This document shows positions 17,760 to 25,044 of a DNA stretch of 64,000 nucleotides, one piece after another. Every line of letters begins with the position of its first letter. Position 1 is the stretch's first letter. Source of the stretch: CAWIMX01 sp963792785 (GTDB lineage: Bacteria > Acidobacteriota > Vicinamibacteria > Vicinamibacterales > CAVVIG01); contig CAWBXO010000002.1 of NCBI GenBank assembly GCA_963792785.1, forward strand, positions 496,001-560,000, written 5' to 3'. The position numbers were made by a program, and so were the translations under genes. The notes beneath the pieces were generated by a model. That model was not told the DNA's origin, made no database searches, and was given only the letters and a program-made list of their open reading frames with translations.

Positions 17760-19103
17760 ATGAATCCAGCCGCCGTCCCCGTGCCGCCGCCCGTCCAGCC
17801 CAGAGCGCAGCAGCCGCAGCAGGCCGCGAGGCCGCAGTACCTCGAGCTCAAGGCCAACGTGCACCGCAAGCTGCTCGGGCGCCTGAATCTCGAGGCGCTG
17901 GCGCAGTCCGACCGCGCGCGCGCCGAGTCGGAAATCCGGACGCTCCTCGGACAGCTGCTCGCCGAGGAGAACACCCCGATCAGCCTCGCGGAGCGCGAGA
18001 CGCTCTTCGTGGAACTGCTCGACGACGTGTTCGGCCTCGGTCCGCTGGAGCCGCTGCTCCGCGACGCGGGGGTGAGCGACATTCTCGTGAACACGTACAA
18101 GTCGGTGTTCGTCGAGCGCGGCGGCCTGCTCGAGCGCGTGGCGACGACGTTCCAGGACGACCGCCACCTGATGCGCGTGATCGACCGCATCGTCAGCGGT
18201 GTCGGACGGCGTGTCGACGACAGCTCGCCGATGGTGGACGCCCGGCTGCCGGACGGATCGCGCGTGAACGCCATCATTCCGCCGCTCGCCGTCGATGGCC
18301 CGCTGCTCTCGATCCGGCGCTTTCCCGCCGAGCGCCTGAAGGCCGAATCGCTGATCACGCTTCGCGCGGCGACGCGCCCGATGCTCGACTTCCTCGCTCA
18401 CTGCGTGCGCGCCCGCTTGAACTGCCTGATCAGCGGCGGCACCGGCGCCGGCAAGACGACGCTTCTCAACGTGCTGTCGGGCTTCATCTCGGATCGCGAG
18501 CGCATCGTGACCATCGAGGACGCGGCTGAATTGCAGCTCCACCAGGACCATGTCGTCCGTCTCGAGACGCGGCCGCCGAACGTGGAGGGCAAAGGCGCCA
18601 TCCGCCAGCGGCAGCTCGTGGTGAACGCCCTTCGTATGCGACCCGATCGCATCGTCGTCGGCGAGGTGCGCAGCGAGGAGGCGCTCGACATGCTGCAGGC
18701 GATGAACACCGGCCACGACGGATCGCTCACCACCGTCCACGCCAACTCGCCGCGGGACGCCCTGGCGCGCATCGAGACCATGATCGCCATGGGCGCGACG
18801 AATCTGCCGGAGCGGGCGATGCGCCAGCAGATCGCCTCGGCGATTCAGGTCGTGGTGCAGCAGACCCGCATGAGCGACGGAACGCGAAAGGTCACCAGCG
18901 TGTCGGAGATCACGGGAATGGAAGGCGACGTGATCACGATGCAGGAGATCTTCGTGTTCGAGAAGATCGGCGTCACCGAAGACGGGAAGGTGATTGGCCG
19001 GTTCCGGGCGACCGGCGTGCGCCCGAAGTGCTGCGAGCGCCTCAAGGCGTCGGGCATCCACCTGCCGGCCGACATGTTCGAGGGCGTGATGGAGGTGCGG
19101 TAG
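17760..19103 (+). CDS. cpaF: Tad pilus assembly ATPase CpaF (TadA)
   Basis: 447 residues of the type II/IV secretion ATPase family. Walker A is GGTGAGKTTLLN at about residue 225. The Asp box contains VTIEDAAELQL, and LRMRPDRIVVGEVRSEEALD includes the Walker B region. A Pro/Gln-rich N-terminal tail of 25 residues is less conserved. The enzyme powers pilus polymerisation from the cytoplasmic face. The stop overlaps the TadB GTG start by 1 bp. Confidence 0.95.
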   Translation: MNPAAVPVPPPVQPRAQQPQQAARPQYLELKANVHRKLLGRLNLEALAQSDRARAESEIRTLLGQLLAEENTPISLAERETLFVELLDDVFGLGPLEPLLRDAGVSDILVNTYKSVFVERGGLLERVATTFQDDRHLMRVIDRIVSGVGRRVDDSSPMVDARLPDGSRVNAIIPPLAVDGPLLSIRRFPAERLKAESLITLRAATRPMLDFLAHCVRARLNCLISGGTGAGKTTLLNVLSGFISDRERIVTIEDAAELQLHQDHVVRLETRPPNVEGKGAIRQRQLVVNALRMRPDRIVVGEVRSEEALDMLQAMNTGHDGSLTTVHANSPRDALARIETMIAMGATNLPERAMRQQIASAIQVVVQQTRMSDGTRKVTSVSEITGMEGDVITMQEIFVFEKIGVTEDGKVIGRFRATGVRPKCCERLKASGIHLPADMFEGVMEVR

Positions 19104-20080
19104 TGGGAGCCGCGCTGCTCGTGTTCTTCGCGGTGGTCGGCGCCGTCACCGGGGGCTACTGGGCGGTGACCGTGCTGCCGGGGCTGCTGGCGGCCCGGCG
19201 GCTGAACGACCGGCTGCGCGAGGTCTCGTCCGGCGGCGAGATCCTGCCCGCCGGCCTCGACCCCGACGCCACCGTGCTGAAGCACGTGCGGTCGGGTCCC
19301 CTGCCGGCCGTGGATCGCCTCGTCGCCGGCACGCGCGCCGGCTCGGGCCTGGCGCGTCTGATTGAGCAGGCCGGATCGAGCACGACGCCCAGCGCGCTCA
19401 TTCTGTTCAGCCTCCTGTCCGGCGTGGCGGTGGGCGTGGTGGGCGGCCTCCTCGTCGGCCAGCCGATCGCCATGCCGATCATAGGCGTCATCGGCGCCTT
19501 TCTGCCGATCCTGTGGCTGGGACACCGGCGTCGCGTGCGGCTGAAGAAATTCGAGGAGCAGTTTCCGGAAGCGCTCGACCTGGTGTCGCGCGCCCTTCGG
19601 GCCGGCCATGCGTTTCAGAGCGCGATGGGCATGGTCGCGAGCGAGCTCTCCGATCCCGTGGGACCCGAGTTCAAGAAGATGTTCGACCAGCAGAACTTCG
19701 GCCTGCCGCTGCGCGACGCGCTGAACGAGCTGGCTGAACGCGTGCCGCTGCTCGACGTGCGGTTCTTCATCACGGCCGTGCTGATCCAGCGCGACACCGG
19801 CGGCAACCTCGCGGAGATTCTCGACAACCTCGCGCACGTCGTCCGCGAACGCTTCAAGATCCTCCGCCAGGTGCGCGTGCACACGGCGCACGGACGCTTC
19901 ACGGCGTGGGTGTTGCTCGCGTTGCCCGCAGCGCTGGCCGTGGCCCTCCAGGTGATCAATCCGGACCATATGCAGTTGCTGTTTCACGAGCGCATGGGCC
20001 AGCTGATGATCGTCGCCGCGATCGTCATGGAGACCGTCGGATACATCTGGATCCGCCAGGTCATCAAGATTGAGGTGTAG
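19103..20080 (+). CDS. tadB: Tad inner-membrane platform protein TadB
   Basis: 325 residues from the GTG at 19103, which shares a base with the cpaF stop (TAGTG) and has GGAGGTGCGG upstream. It has an N-terminal helix, two central helices (ALILFSLLSGVAVGVVGGLL and the one after it), a type II secretion F domain with FEEQFPEALDLVSRALRAGH, and two C-terminal helices. Together with TadC it forms the membrane platform on which CpaF acts. An earlier in-frame start would lie inside cpaF. Confidence 0.93.
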   Translation: MGAALLVFFAVVGAVTGGYWAVTVLPGLLAARRLNDRLREVSSGGEILPAGLDPDATVLKHVRSGPLPAVDRLVAGTRAGSGLARLIEQAGSSTTPSALILFSLLSGVAVGVVGGLLVGQPIAMPIIGVIGAFLPILWLGHRRRVRLKKFEEQFPEALDLVSRALRAGHAFQSAMGMVASELSDPVGPEFKKMFDQQNFGLPLRDALNELAERVPLLDVRFFITAVLIQRDTGGNLAEILDNLAHVVRERFKILRQVRVHTAHGRFTAWVLLALPAALAVALQVINPDHMQLLFHERMGQLMIVAAIVMETVGYIWIRQVIKIEV

Positions 20081-20083
20081 CCG

Positions 20084-20995
20084 ATGACACTGCTGCTGCC
20101 GCTCGTCGCGTTTCTGATCGGGTCGGTGCTCGTGGGCGTGGCCGTGTATGCGTTCGCGCCCGGCGGGACCTCGGCGATGGAGCGCCGGCTGGCCGAGGTG
20201 GTCGGCCCCTTCGAGGGCGCCGCTGCCGACAACGCGGACTACACGAAGGCCGTGGTCAAGGTGCTCAAGCGCCTGGGTGAGCACGCGCCGCAACGGTCGA
20301 CCGAGGTCGGGAAGCTGCGCCGGCGGCTGGTCGCCGCCGGCTACCGCGGCACCGAAGCGCTCATCGTCTTCTACGGGATTCGCGTTGGCTTCGCGGTGCT
20401 GATGTTCGCGATCCTGGCCGCGCCCGTGCTGGTCCGCCCGAATATCTTTCTGGCCCTCGCCGGGGCCGGCCTGGGCTACGTCGTGCCCGGCGTGGTGCTC
20501 GCGCGCATGGCGAAGCGGCGCCAGCACCGCATCCGGCTCGGCCTGGCCGACGTGCTCGATCTGCTGGTCGTGAGCGTCGAGGCCGGCCTCGGCCTCGACC
20601 AGGCGATTCAACGCGTGGCGGAGGAGCTGGAATTCGCGCACCCGGATCTGTGCGACGAGCTGCGGATGGTGAACCTGGAGCTGCGCGCGGGCACCGGCCG
20701 CGTCGACGCGCTGCGCAACCTCGCCGACCGGACCGGCGTCGAGGACCTCAGCTCCCTCGTCGCGATGCTGATCCAGACCGACAAGTTCGGCACGAGCGTC
20801 GCGCAGTCGCTGCGCGTCCACTCCGAGACGGTGCGCACCAAGCGCCGGCAGCGCGCCGAAGAGGCCGCCGCGAAGACCGGCGTCAAGATGGTGTTCCCGC
20901 TCGTGTTCTGCATCTTTCCCGCGATCTGGGTCGTGACCATCGGCCCGGCCGCGATCAAGTTCGTCCAGGTCCTCGGCCCGATGACGCAGCAGTGA
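20084..20995 (+). CDS. tadC: Tad inner-membrane platform protein TadC
   Basis: 303 residues with a GspF-like domain. LADVLDLLVVSVEAGLGLDQ is the conserved TadC segment, followed by GTGRVDALRNLADRTGVEDL. Hydrophobic helices are at the N terminus, around residues 100-145 and at the C terminus (VFPLVFCIFPAIWVVTIGP). It partners TadB. The ATG is 3 bp after the tadB stop. Confidence 0.94.
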   Translation: MTLLLPLVAFLIGSVLVGVAVYAFAPGGTSAMERRLAEVVGPFEGAAADNADYTKAVVKVLKRLGEHAPQRSTEVGKLRRRLVAAGYRGTEALIVFYGIRVGFAVLMFAILAAPVLVRPNIFLALAGAGLGYVVPGVVLARMAKRRQHRIRLGLADVLDLLVVSVEAGLGLDQAIQRVAEELEFAHPDLCDELRMVNLELRAGTGRVDALRNLADRTGVEDLSSLVAMLIQTDKFGTSVAQSLRVHSETVRTKRRQRAEEAAAKTGVKMVFPLVFCIFPAIWVVTIGPAAIKFVQVLGPMTQQ

Positions 20996-21000
20996 CGCCC

Positions 21001-22380
21001 ATGACGCCCATGACCGCCACGACCCCCTCGTTCTTCGACGCCCCGGCCACGGCCCCCGTGCCGCCCGTGCCGCCGACGCTCGAGGCCACCGGCCTGGCGC
21101 TCGATCAGATCGAGCAGCTGCTCGTGAAGACGCTGTTCGCCGGCGAGCTGACGGGCCTGGCGCTCGCGGACCGGCTCCGCCTGCCGTACGCGATCCTCGA
21201 ACCGCTCATCGAGCGCATCCGCGCGGAGCGGCAGATCGAGGTGAAGGGCGCCGCGGGCTCCGGCACCGCCGGCTACCGCTACGCCCTCACCGATCTCGGC
21301 CGCGACCGCGCGCTGCAGTACCTCGACGTGAGCCAGTACGTGGGCCCCGCGCCGGTGCCCCTCGCCGTCTACGTGGCGACCATGCACGAGCTGGCGGCCA
21401 CGCGCGGGTTCATCGATCGCGAACGCCTCCGCGGCGGCTTCCAGCACCTGGTGGTCGACGAGGGGATGCTCGAGCAGCTCGGACCCGCCGTGAACGCCGG
21501 GAAGGCGGTGTTCCTCTACGGCCCCCCGGGCAACGGCAAGACCGTGCTCGCCGAGGGCATGGGCCGCGCGCTCGGCGGCGACCTCTACGTGCCGCACGCG
21601 ATCGACGTGGACCGCAGCATCATCACCGTCTTCGATCCGATCAACCACGACTCGCTCGAGGCCGACACCGAGCCGTCGAGCGTCGTCACCGCCGCGCCCC
21701 GGGATCGCCGGTGGGTGCGGATCCGGCGGCCCGTCGTGATGGTGGGCGGCGAGCTCACCCTCGACATGCTCGACCTGACGTTCAACCCGATCGCCAAGTT
21801 CTACGAGGCGCCGATCCAGCTCAAGGCCAACGGCGGCGTGTTCCTGGTGGACGACTTCGGGCGCCAGCGCATCCGCCCCGAGGATCTGCTGAACCGGTGG
21901 ATCGTGCCGCTCGAGAGCCGGATCGACTACCTCACGCTGCACACCGGGAAGAAATTCCAGGTGCCGTTCGACGTGCTGATCGCGTTCGCGACGAACCTCC
22001 GGCCCGAGTCGCTCGCCGACGAGGCGTTCCTGCGGCGCATTCCGTACAAGATCGCCGTCGGCGATCCGACGGTGGAACAGTTCACCGAGATCTTCGAGTT
22101 GAACTGCCGGCGGCGTCAGCTGAAGTTCCACCAGGTGCTCGTGGCGTACCTGCTGCGCCGCCACTACCTGCCCTGCAACCGCCCGCTGCGGGCCTGCCAC
22201 GCGCGCGACCTGCTCGACCAGGTCGTGGCGCTGTGCCGCTACCGCGGCATCGAGCCGGCGATCTCCCGCGAGACGCTCGACGCGGCGTGCGCCGCCTACT
22301 TCGTGGGCGACGCGGAGGGCGCGTCCCTTCCCGCGCGCGTGGCCGGGCCGGCCGACCGGCCGCGGCCGCGGGTCCACTGA
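21001..22380 (+). CDS. Tad-linked AAA+ ATPase with N-terminal winged-helix-like domain
   Basis: 459 residues from the ATG at 21001, 5 bp after tadC (another ATG is at 21010). Residues about 25-100 look like a winged helix (LIERIRAERQIEVKG). An AAA+ core follows with Walker A GPPGNGKT at about 176-183 and Walker B-like VFLVDDFGRQ; NLRPESLADEAFLRRIPYKI includes a sensor-type segment. It contains no Flp-specific domain. Genes of this type follow tadC in several acidobacteria, and the role in pilus biogenesis is unknown. The presumed start is in a run of short Met-Thr-Pro repeats, so the exact N terminus is uncertain. Confidence 0.8.
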   Translation: MTPMTATTPSFFDAPATAPVPPVPPTLEATGLALDQIEQLLVKTLFAGELTGLALADRLRLPYAILEPLIERIRAERQIEVKGAAGSGTAGYRYALTDLGRDRALQYLDVSQYVGPAPVPLAVYVATMHELAATRGFIDRERLRGGFQHLVVDEGMLEQLGPAVNAGKAVFLYGPPGNGKTVLAEGMGRALGGDLYVPHAIDVDRSIITVFDPINHDSLEADTEPSSVVTAAPRDRRWVRIRRPVVMVGGELTLDMLDLTFNPIAKFYEAPIQLKANGGVFLVDDFGRQRIRPEDLLNRWIVPLESRIDYLTLHTGKKFQVPFDVLIAFATNLRPESLADEAFLRRIPYKIAVGDPTVEQFTEIFELNCRRRQLKFHQVLVAYLLRRHYLPCNRPLRACHARDLLDQVVALCRYRGIEPAISRETLDAACAAYFVGDAEGASLPARVAGPADRPRPRVH

Positions 22381-22381
22381 C

Positions 22382-23065
22382 GTGGTCGCCGCCGAGCAGG
22401 CCCTGGCCTCTGGCTCCGGATCTCGCGTGGGGTCCGCCTTCGGGCCGACCATCATGAGCCGCGAGGCGGCCGCCGACCTTCTCTCGCGCGCGGTCGTCGG
22501 CGCGCTCTTCGCGCTGCTGGCGATCAACCTGCTCGAGGAGTTCACGCGAACCGGCCACTGGACCGGCCTGCTCCTGCTCGCGAGCGAGGGGCTGGTCGTC
22601 GTGTTCACGGTGTTCCGCCGGCGGGCGTCGGTGGTGGATCGCACGCTGGCGGCGCGGCTCGCGACCGCCGTCTCGGTGGCCGGCCCGCCGCTGCTGCGCG
22701 CCACGGCCGCGATGCCTTTGGCGCCGGATGTCGTCACCGGGCTCGTCTCCGCCGCCGGACTGATCGTCGTCGTGGCCGCCAAGCTCGCCCTGGGGCGCAG
22801 CTTCGGCATCGTGCCGGCCAATCGCGGTGTCGTCATGCGCGGCCCGTACACCCTCGTGCGGCATCCGATCTACGCCGGCTACCTCGTGACGCATGCCGCG
22901 TTCCTCGTCGCGCACCCGGGCGCGATGAATCTGGCGATCGCAGCGGTCGCCGACATCGCGCTCATCGCGCGCGCGCTCATCGAGGAGCGCGTCCTGCACC
23001 ACGATCCCCGGTATCAGGCGTACTGCGCGCATGTGGCCTGGCACTTCGTGCCGGGGGTGTTCTAG
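22382..23065 (+). CDS. Isoprenylcysteine carboxyl methyltransferase-like membrane protein
   Basis: 227 residues from a GTG 1 bp after the upstream stop; an ATG at 22454 is an alternative that removes 24 poorly conserved residues. It has four to five hydrophobic segments, and the C-terminal half carries the PEMT/ICMT signature RGPYTLVRHPIYAGYLV followed by EERVLHHDPRYQAYC. Such enzymes methylate lipids or small molecules using SAM at the membrane. It ends the pilus operon, but a functional link to the pilus is not evident. Confidence 0.82.
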   Translation: MVAAEQALASGSGSRVGSAFGPTIMSREAAADLLSRAVVGALFALLAINLLEEFTRTGHWTGLLLLASEGLVVVFTVFRRRASVVDRTLAARLATAVSVAGPPLLRATAAMPLAPDVVTGLVSAAGLIVVVAAKLALGRSFGIVPANRGVVMRGPYTLVRHPIYAGYLVTHAAFLVAHPGAMNLAIAAVADIALIARALIEERVLHHDPRYQAYCAHVAWHFVPGVF

Positions 23066-23173
23066 GTCGGGTAGGTCGGGTGGGTCGGGTAGGTCGGGTG
23101 GGTCGGGTGGGTCGGGTAGGTCGGGTAGGTCGGGTGGGTCGGGTAGGTCGGGTGGGTCGGGTGGGTCGGGTGG
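23066..23173. repeat. 9-bp tandem repeat, 12 perfect-register units (GTCGGGTRG)
   Basis: Twelve consecutive 9-bp units begin on the base after the stop of the methyltransferase gene. The seventh and later bases vary only A/G (GTCGGGTAG or GTCGGGTGG), in the order A G A G G A A G A G G G. The GGG runs every nine bases on one strand favour G-quadruplex formation. It ends 13 bp before the DUF192 ATG. Single or partial GTCGGGTGG copies recur near 24755, 38868 and 60450-60475. Confidence 0.95.
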
Positions 23174-23186
23174 GCAGGTGGGGTGC

Positions 23187-23594
23187 ATGGACCAGAGTCA
23201 GGCCGGGAGGCTCATCAACGGACGAACACTTGCGATCATCGCCGACCGCGTGGAAATCGCCGATACGCGGCGGGCGCGGCGGCGGGGGCTGCTCGGGCGC
23301 ACGGGCCTCGCGCCCTTCGCGGCGCTGGTGATCGAGCCGTGCTTTGCGATTCACACGGCCTTCATGCGGTTCGCCATCGACGCGATCTTCATGGGGCGCG
23401 ACGGACGCGTGCTGCGCGTGGTACGCGGGCTGCCGCCCTGGCGCGTCGCCGTCGCTCCCGGCGCCCACGCCGTGATCGAGCTCGCCGCGGGGGCGCTGCG
23501 CGAAGGGACGGTCGCTGTCGGCGATCGGGTGATGCGGGAGAATGCAGAAATGCAGGAATGCAGGAATGCAGGAATGCGGATGATCAAGGCATGA
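23187..23594 (+). CDS. DUF192 family protein
   Basis: 135 residues from the ATG at 23187, just after the 9-bp repeat and preceded by GGTGGGG. The DUF192 core runs from NGRTLAIIADRVEIADTRRA to AGALREGTVAVGDRV, with the conserved RRRGLLGR and IHTAFMRFAIDAIFM segments. The family is widespread and of unknown function. The last 18 residues (ENAEMQECRNAGMRM region) come from an 8-bp tandem repeat and look like a recent extension past the normal family end. Confidence 0.85.
   Translation: MDQSQAGRLINGRTLAIIADRVEIADTRRARRRGLLGRTGLAPFAALVIEPCFAIHTAFMRFAIDAIFMGRDGRVLRVVRGLPPWRVAVAPGAHAVIELAAGALREGTVAVGDRVMRENAEMQECRNAGMRMIKA
23541..23579. repeat. 8-bp tandem repeat (AATGCAGG), about 5 units, inside the DUF192 3' end
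   Basis: Five octamer units of AATGCAGG (first AATGCAGA, last truncated) form the tail-coding part of the DUF192 gene. The coding effect is a non-family C-terminal tail. Confidence 0.9.
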
Positions 23595-23853
23595 CGGCGT
23601 GACACCGTAGGCGCGCGATGGTTGCGCCCAGATGCGCGCGCGGGTCGTCCCAGAATTCCTCGACCAGCGGATGACGCTCGAGCGCGGCCTGCACGATGCC
23701 GCGCTGCACGCCGCGCCCGCGCCCGTGCACGAGCCGCACCTCGCGGAGCCCGGCCTCGGCCGCCGCGCGCACGTACTCCTCGACGACCGATGGAATGTCT
23801 CGCGGGGCGAACGCGTGGAGATCGAACTCCGGCCCGATGGGGACGGTCTTCAG
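23584..23853 (-). CDS. Small Smr-domain protein, start codon unclear
   Basis: The frame encodes a compact Smr domain: DLHAFAPRD (the DLHG-like motif) is followed by LREVRLVHGRGRGVQRGIV (the HGxG motif) and GATIARL at the end. No ATG, GTG or TTG lies between the in-frame stop at 23890-23892 and the domain. A GTG at 23772 is too late because it would cut off DLHAF. A CTG at 23853 is the best candidate. The upstream bases belong to the 8-bp repeat, which may have replaced the original start. Smr domains are nucleases acting on DNA or RNA. The 3' end overlaps that of the DUF192 gene by 11 bp. Confidence 0.6.
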   Translation of the reverse strand: MKTVPIGPEFDLHAFAPRDIPSVVEEYVRAAAEAGLREVRLVHGRGRGVQRGIVQAALERHPLVEEFWDDPRAHLGATIARLRCHAVMP

Positions 23854-23856
23854 TGC

Positions 23857-23906
23857 CTCAGCTCCCCACTTCTCCAGCTCCCCAGCTCCTCAGCTCCTCA
23901 GCTTCC
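23857..23906. repeat. 8-bp imperfect tandem repeat (CAGCTCCT) between queF and the Smr gene
   Basis: Repeated CAGCTCCT/CAGCTCCC units, some with short interruptions, fill the gap between the queF stop (23898) and the Smr coding region on the minus strand. It includes the stop codon of queF and the expected start region of the Smr gene. Confidence 0.85.
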
Positions 23907-24248
23907 CTGTGGGTATGTCGCCGTGACAACTGTCGAGATGCCGCCGCGCACGGAGAAGTCGCCGACGACGGTCATTCGGCGCGGCGCGAGCGCGGCCACG
24001 AGGTCGTCGAGGATCTCGTTGGTGGCGGCCTCGTAAAAGATGCCGCGATTGCGGAATCCGGTGAGATAGTACTTGAGTGCCTTCAGCTCGACGCAGCGCG
24101 CGTCGGGGACGTAGGTGATGCGAATCTCGCCGAAATCGGGCAGTCCGGTTTTCGGGCAGACGGACGTGAACTCCGGGCACCGGATCGCGATCTCGTAATC
24201 CCGCTCGGGACGGGGATTGGGGAAGGTCTCGAGCGTTCCGCTTGACAT
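23898..24248 (-). CDS. queF: NADPH-dependent preQ0 reductase QueF (queuosine pathway)
   Basis: 116 residues, single-domain (unimodular) QueF. EFTSVCPKTGLPDFG contains the catalytic cysteine and downstream aspartate; the later ELKALKYYLTGFRNRG and AATNEI segments are conserved in QueF. It reduces 7-cyano-7-deazaguanine to preQ1. The ATG at 24248 is preferred over an upstream start because a TAGAAT hexamer lies 7 nt before it and the upstream codons are not family-like. The 3' end merges into the CAGCTCCT repeat. No other queuosine gene is in the window. Confidence 0.93.
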   Translation of the reverse strand: MSSGTLETFPNPRPERDYEIAIRCPEFTSVCPKTGLPDFGEIRITYVPDARCVELKALKYYLTGFRNRGIFYEAATNEILDDLVAALAPRRMTVVGDFSVRGGISTVVTATYPQGS

Positions 24249-24255
24249 GCCCGGG

Positions 24256-24261
24256 ATTCTA
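24256..24261 (-). promoter_or_regulatory. -10-like TAGAAT of queF, 7 nt before the ATG
   Basis: On the minus strand TAGAAT is followed by CCCGGGC and then the start codon. Transcription would begin at or beside the ATG, predicting a leaderless mRNA. This is one of several examples in the window. Confidence 0.5.
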
Positions 24262-24304
24262 GCATTTGGGCCCGGAAAACCGGGGTTTCCCGGGGGGAAG
24301 GGGT

Positions 24305-24333
24305 TTGACACTACCGGAGGCGCACGCTAGCAT
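24305..24333 (+). promoter_or_regulatory. Sigma70-type promoter of the HU gene
   Basis: TTGACA (24305-24310), a 17-bp spacer and TAGCAT (24328-24333) form a near-consensus sigma70 promoter. The leader before the HU ATG at 24429 is about 90 nt and contains TTAAGGGGG as ribosome binding site. It is the best canonical promoter seen in the window, as expected for an abundant protein. Confidence 0.7.
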
Positions 24334-24428
24334 ACGGCCAAATTTGGAATAAAACCGCGATCTTCGCTGCGCGCGCGGCGATCGCCGGTGACACCACCGC
24401 GCGACGTGGAACTTAAGGGGGAACGCCG

Positions 24429-24728
24429 ATGGCAGACGCCCGCAGGATGGGCAAGTCCGAACTCTTCTCACACTTCGCCGAACGCTTCGATGTGAAGCGC
24501 ACGCAGGCTCGTGAGTTCTTCGACGAGCTGACCGCGCTGTCCGAGAGAGAGTTGAAGCGCTCGGGAGAGTTCGTGCTGCCCGGCATGGTCAAGCTCGTCG
24601 TGCAGAAGCGGAAGGCCCGGATGGGCCGTAACCCGGCGACGGGTGAAGCGATCAAGATTCCGGCCAAGACCGTGGTCAAGGCTCGGATCGCCAAGCAGTT
24701 GAAGGACGCCGTCCTGCCGAAGAAGTAG
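24429..24728 (+). CDS. HU-family DNA-binding protein
   Basis: 99 residues of the HU/IHF fold. The first 50 residues form the helical dimerisation part (GKSELFSHFAERFDV, then FFDELTALSERELKRSGEFV). The DNA-binding arm contains KARMGRNPATGEAIKIPAKT, with the RNPxTG motif and intercalating-proline region. The gene is monocistronic, with its own promoter and a 3' stem-loop. Confidence 0.93.
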   Translation: MADARRMGKSELFSHFAERFDVKRTQAREFFDELTALSERELKRSGEFVLPGMVKLVVQKRKARMGRNPATGEAIKIPAKTVVKARIAKQLKDAVLPKK

Positions 24729-24743
24729 CGCAGGAACGGTCAG

Positions 24744-24787
24744 GCGGGTCTGGCAGGTCGGGTGTCTCGCCCGGCGTGCCAGACCGC
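24744..24787. terminator. Stem-loop between convergent HU and small-protein genes
   Basis: GCGGGTCTGGCA pairs with TGCCAGACCGC (one bulged G), with an inner CGGG/CCCG stem. It sits 15 bp after the HU stop and 4 bp from the opposing stop at 24792, so it can serve both directions. No long U-tract. Confidence 0.65.
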
Positions 24788-24791
24788 AGCT

Positions 24792-25034
24792 TCAGGCCGC
24801 CGTCGCGCGCCCCGCCAGCAGCCGGCTGTGAATCGTCGCCGGCACCAGCCGCTCCGTTTTCGCCTCCACGTTCGCGATCGAGTCGTCGTCCAGGATGATG
24901 CGGTCCTTCGGGCCGAGCACCACCTCGGCGCTGAAGCGCCGCAGCCCGCGGATCGTCGTCGTCTCGAAGTACCTCACCGGGACGCGACGGTCGCCGACGA
25001 TGAGCACGGTCGTCTTGATCAACGTGCGGAACAT
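24792..25034 (-). CDS. Small protein of unknown function, 80 residues
   Basis: 80 residues from the ATG at 25034, with AGGAG 7 nt upstream, 10 bp after the histidine kinase stop. The composition is ordinary: a beta-rich start (LIKTTVLIVGDRRVPVRYFE), then VVLGPKDRIILDDDSIANVE. No signal peptide or membrane helix. It is the last gene of the operon containing the kinase. The function is unknown. Confidence 0.6.
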   Translation of the reverse strand: MFRTLIKTTVLIVGDRRVPVRYFETTTIRGLRRFSAEVVLGPKDRIILDDDSIANVEAKTERLVPATIHSRLLAGRATAA

Positions 25035-25044
25035 GTCCTGACTC

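Noticed and set aside
23066..23173. CRISPR array
   Set aside because: Units are 9 bp, head to tail, with no spacers and no cas genes nearby.
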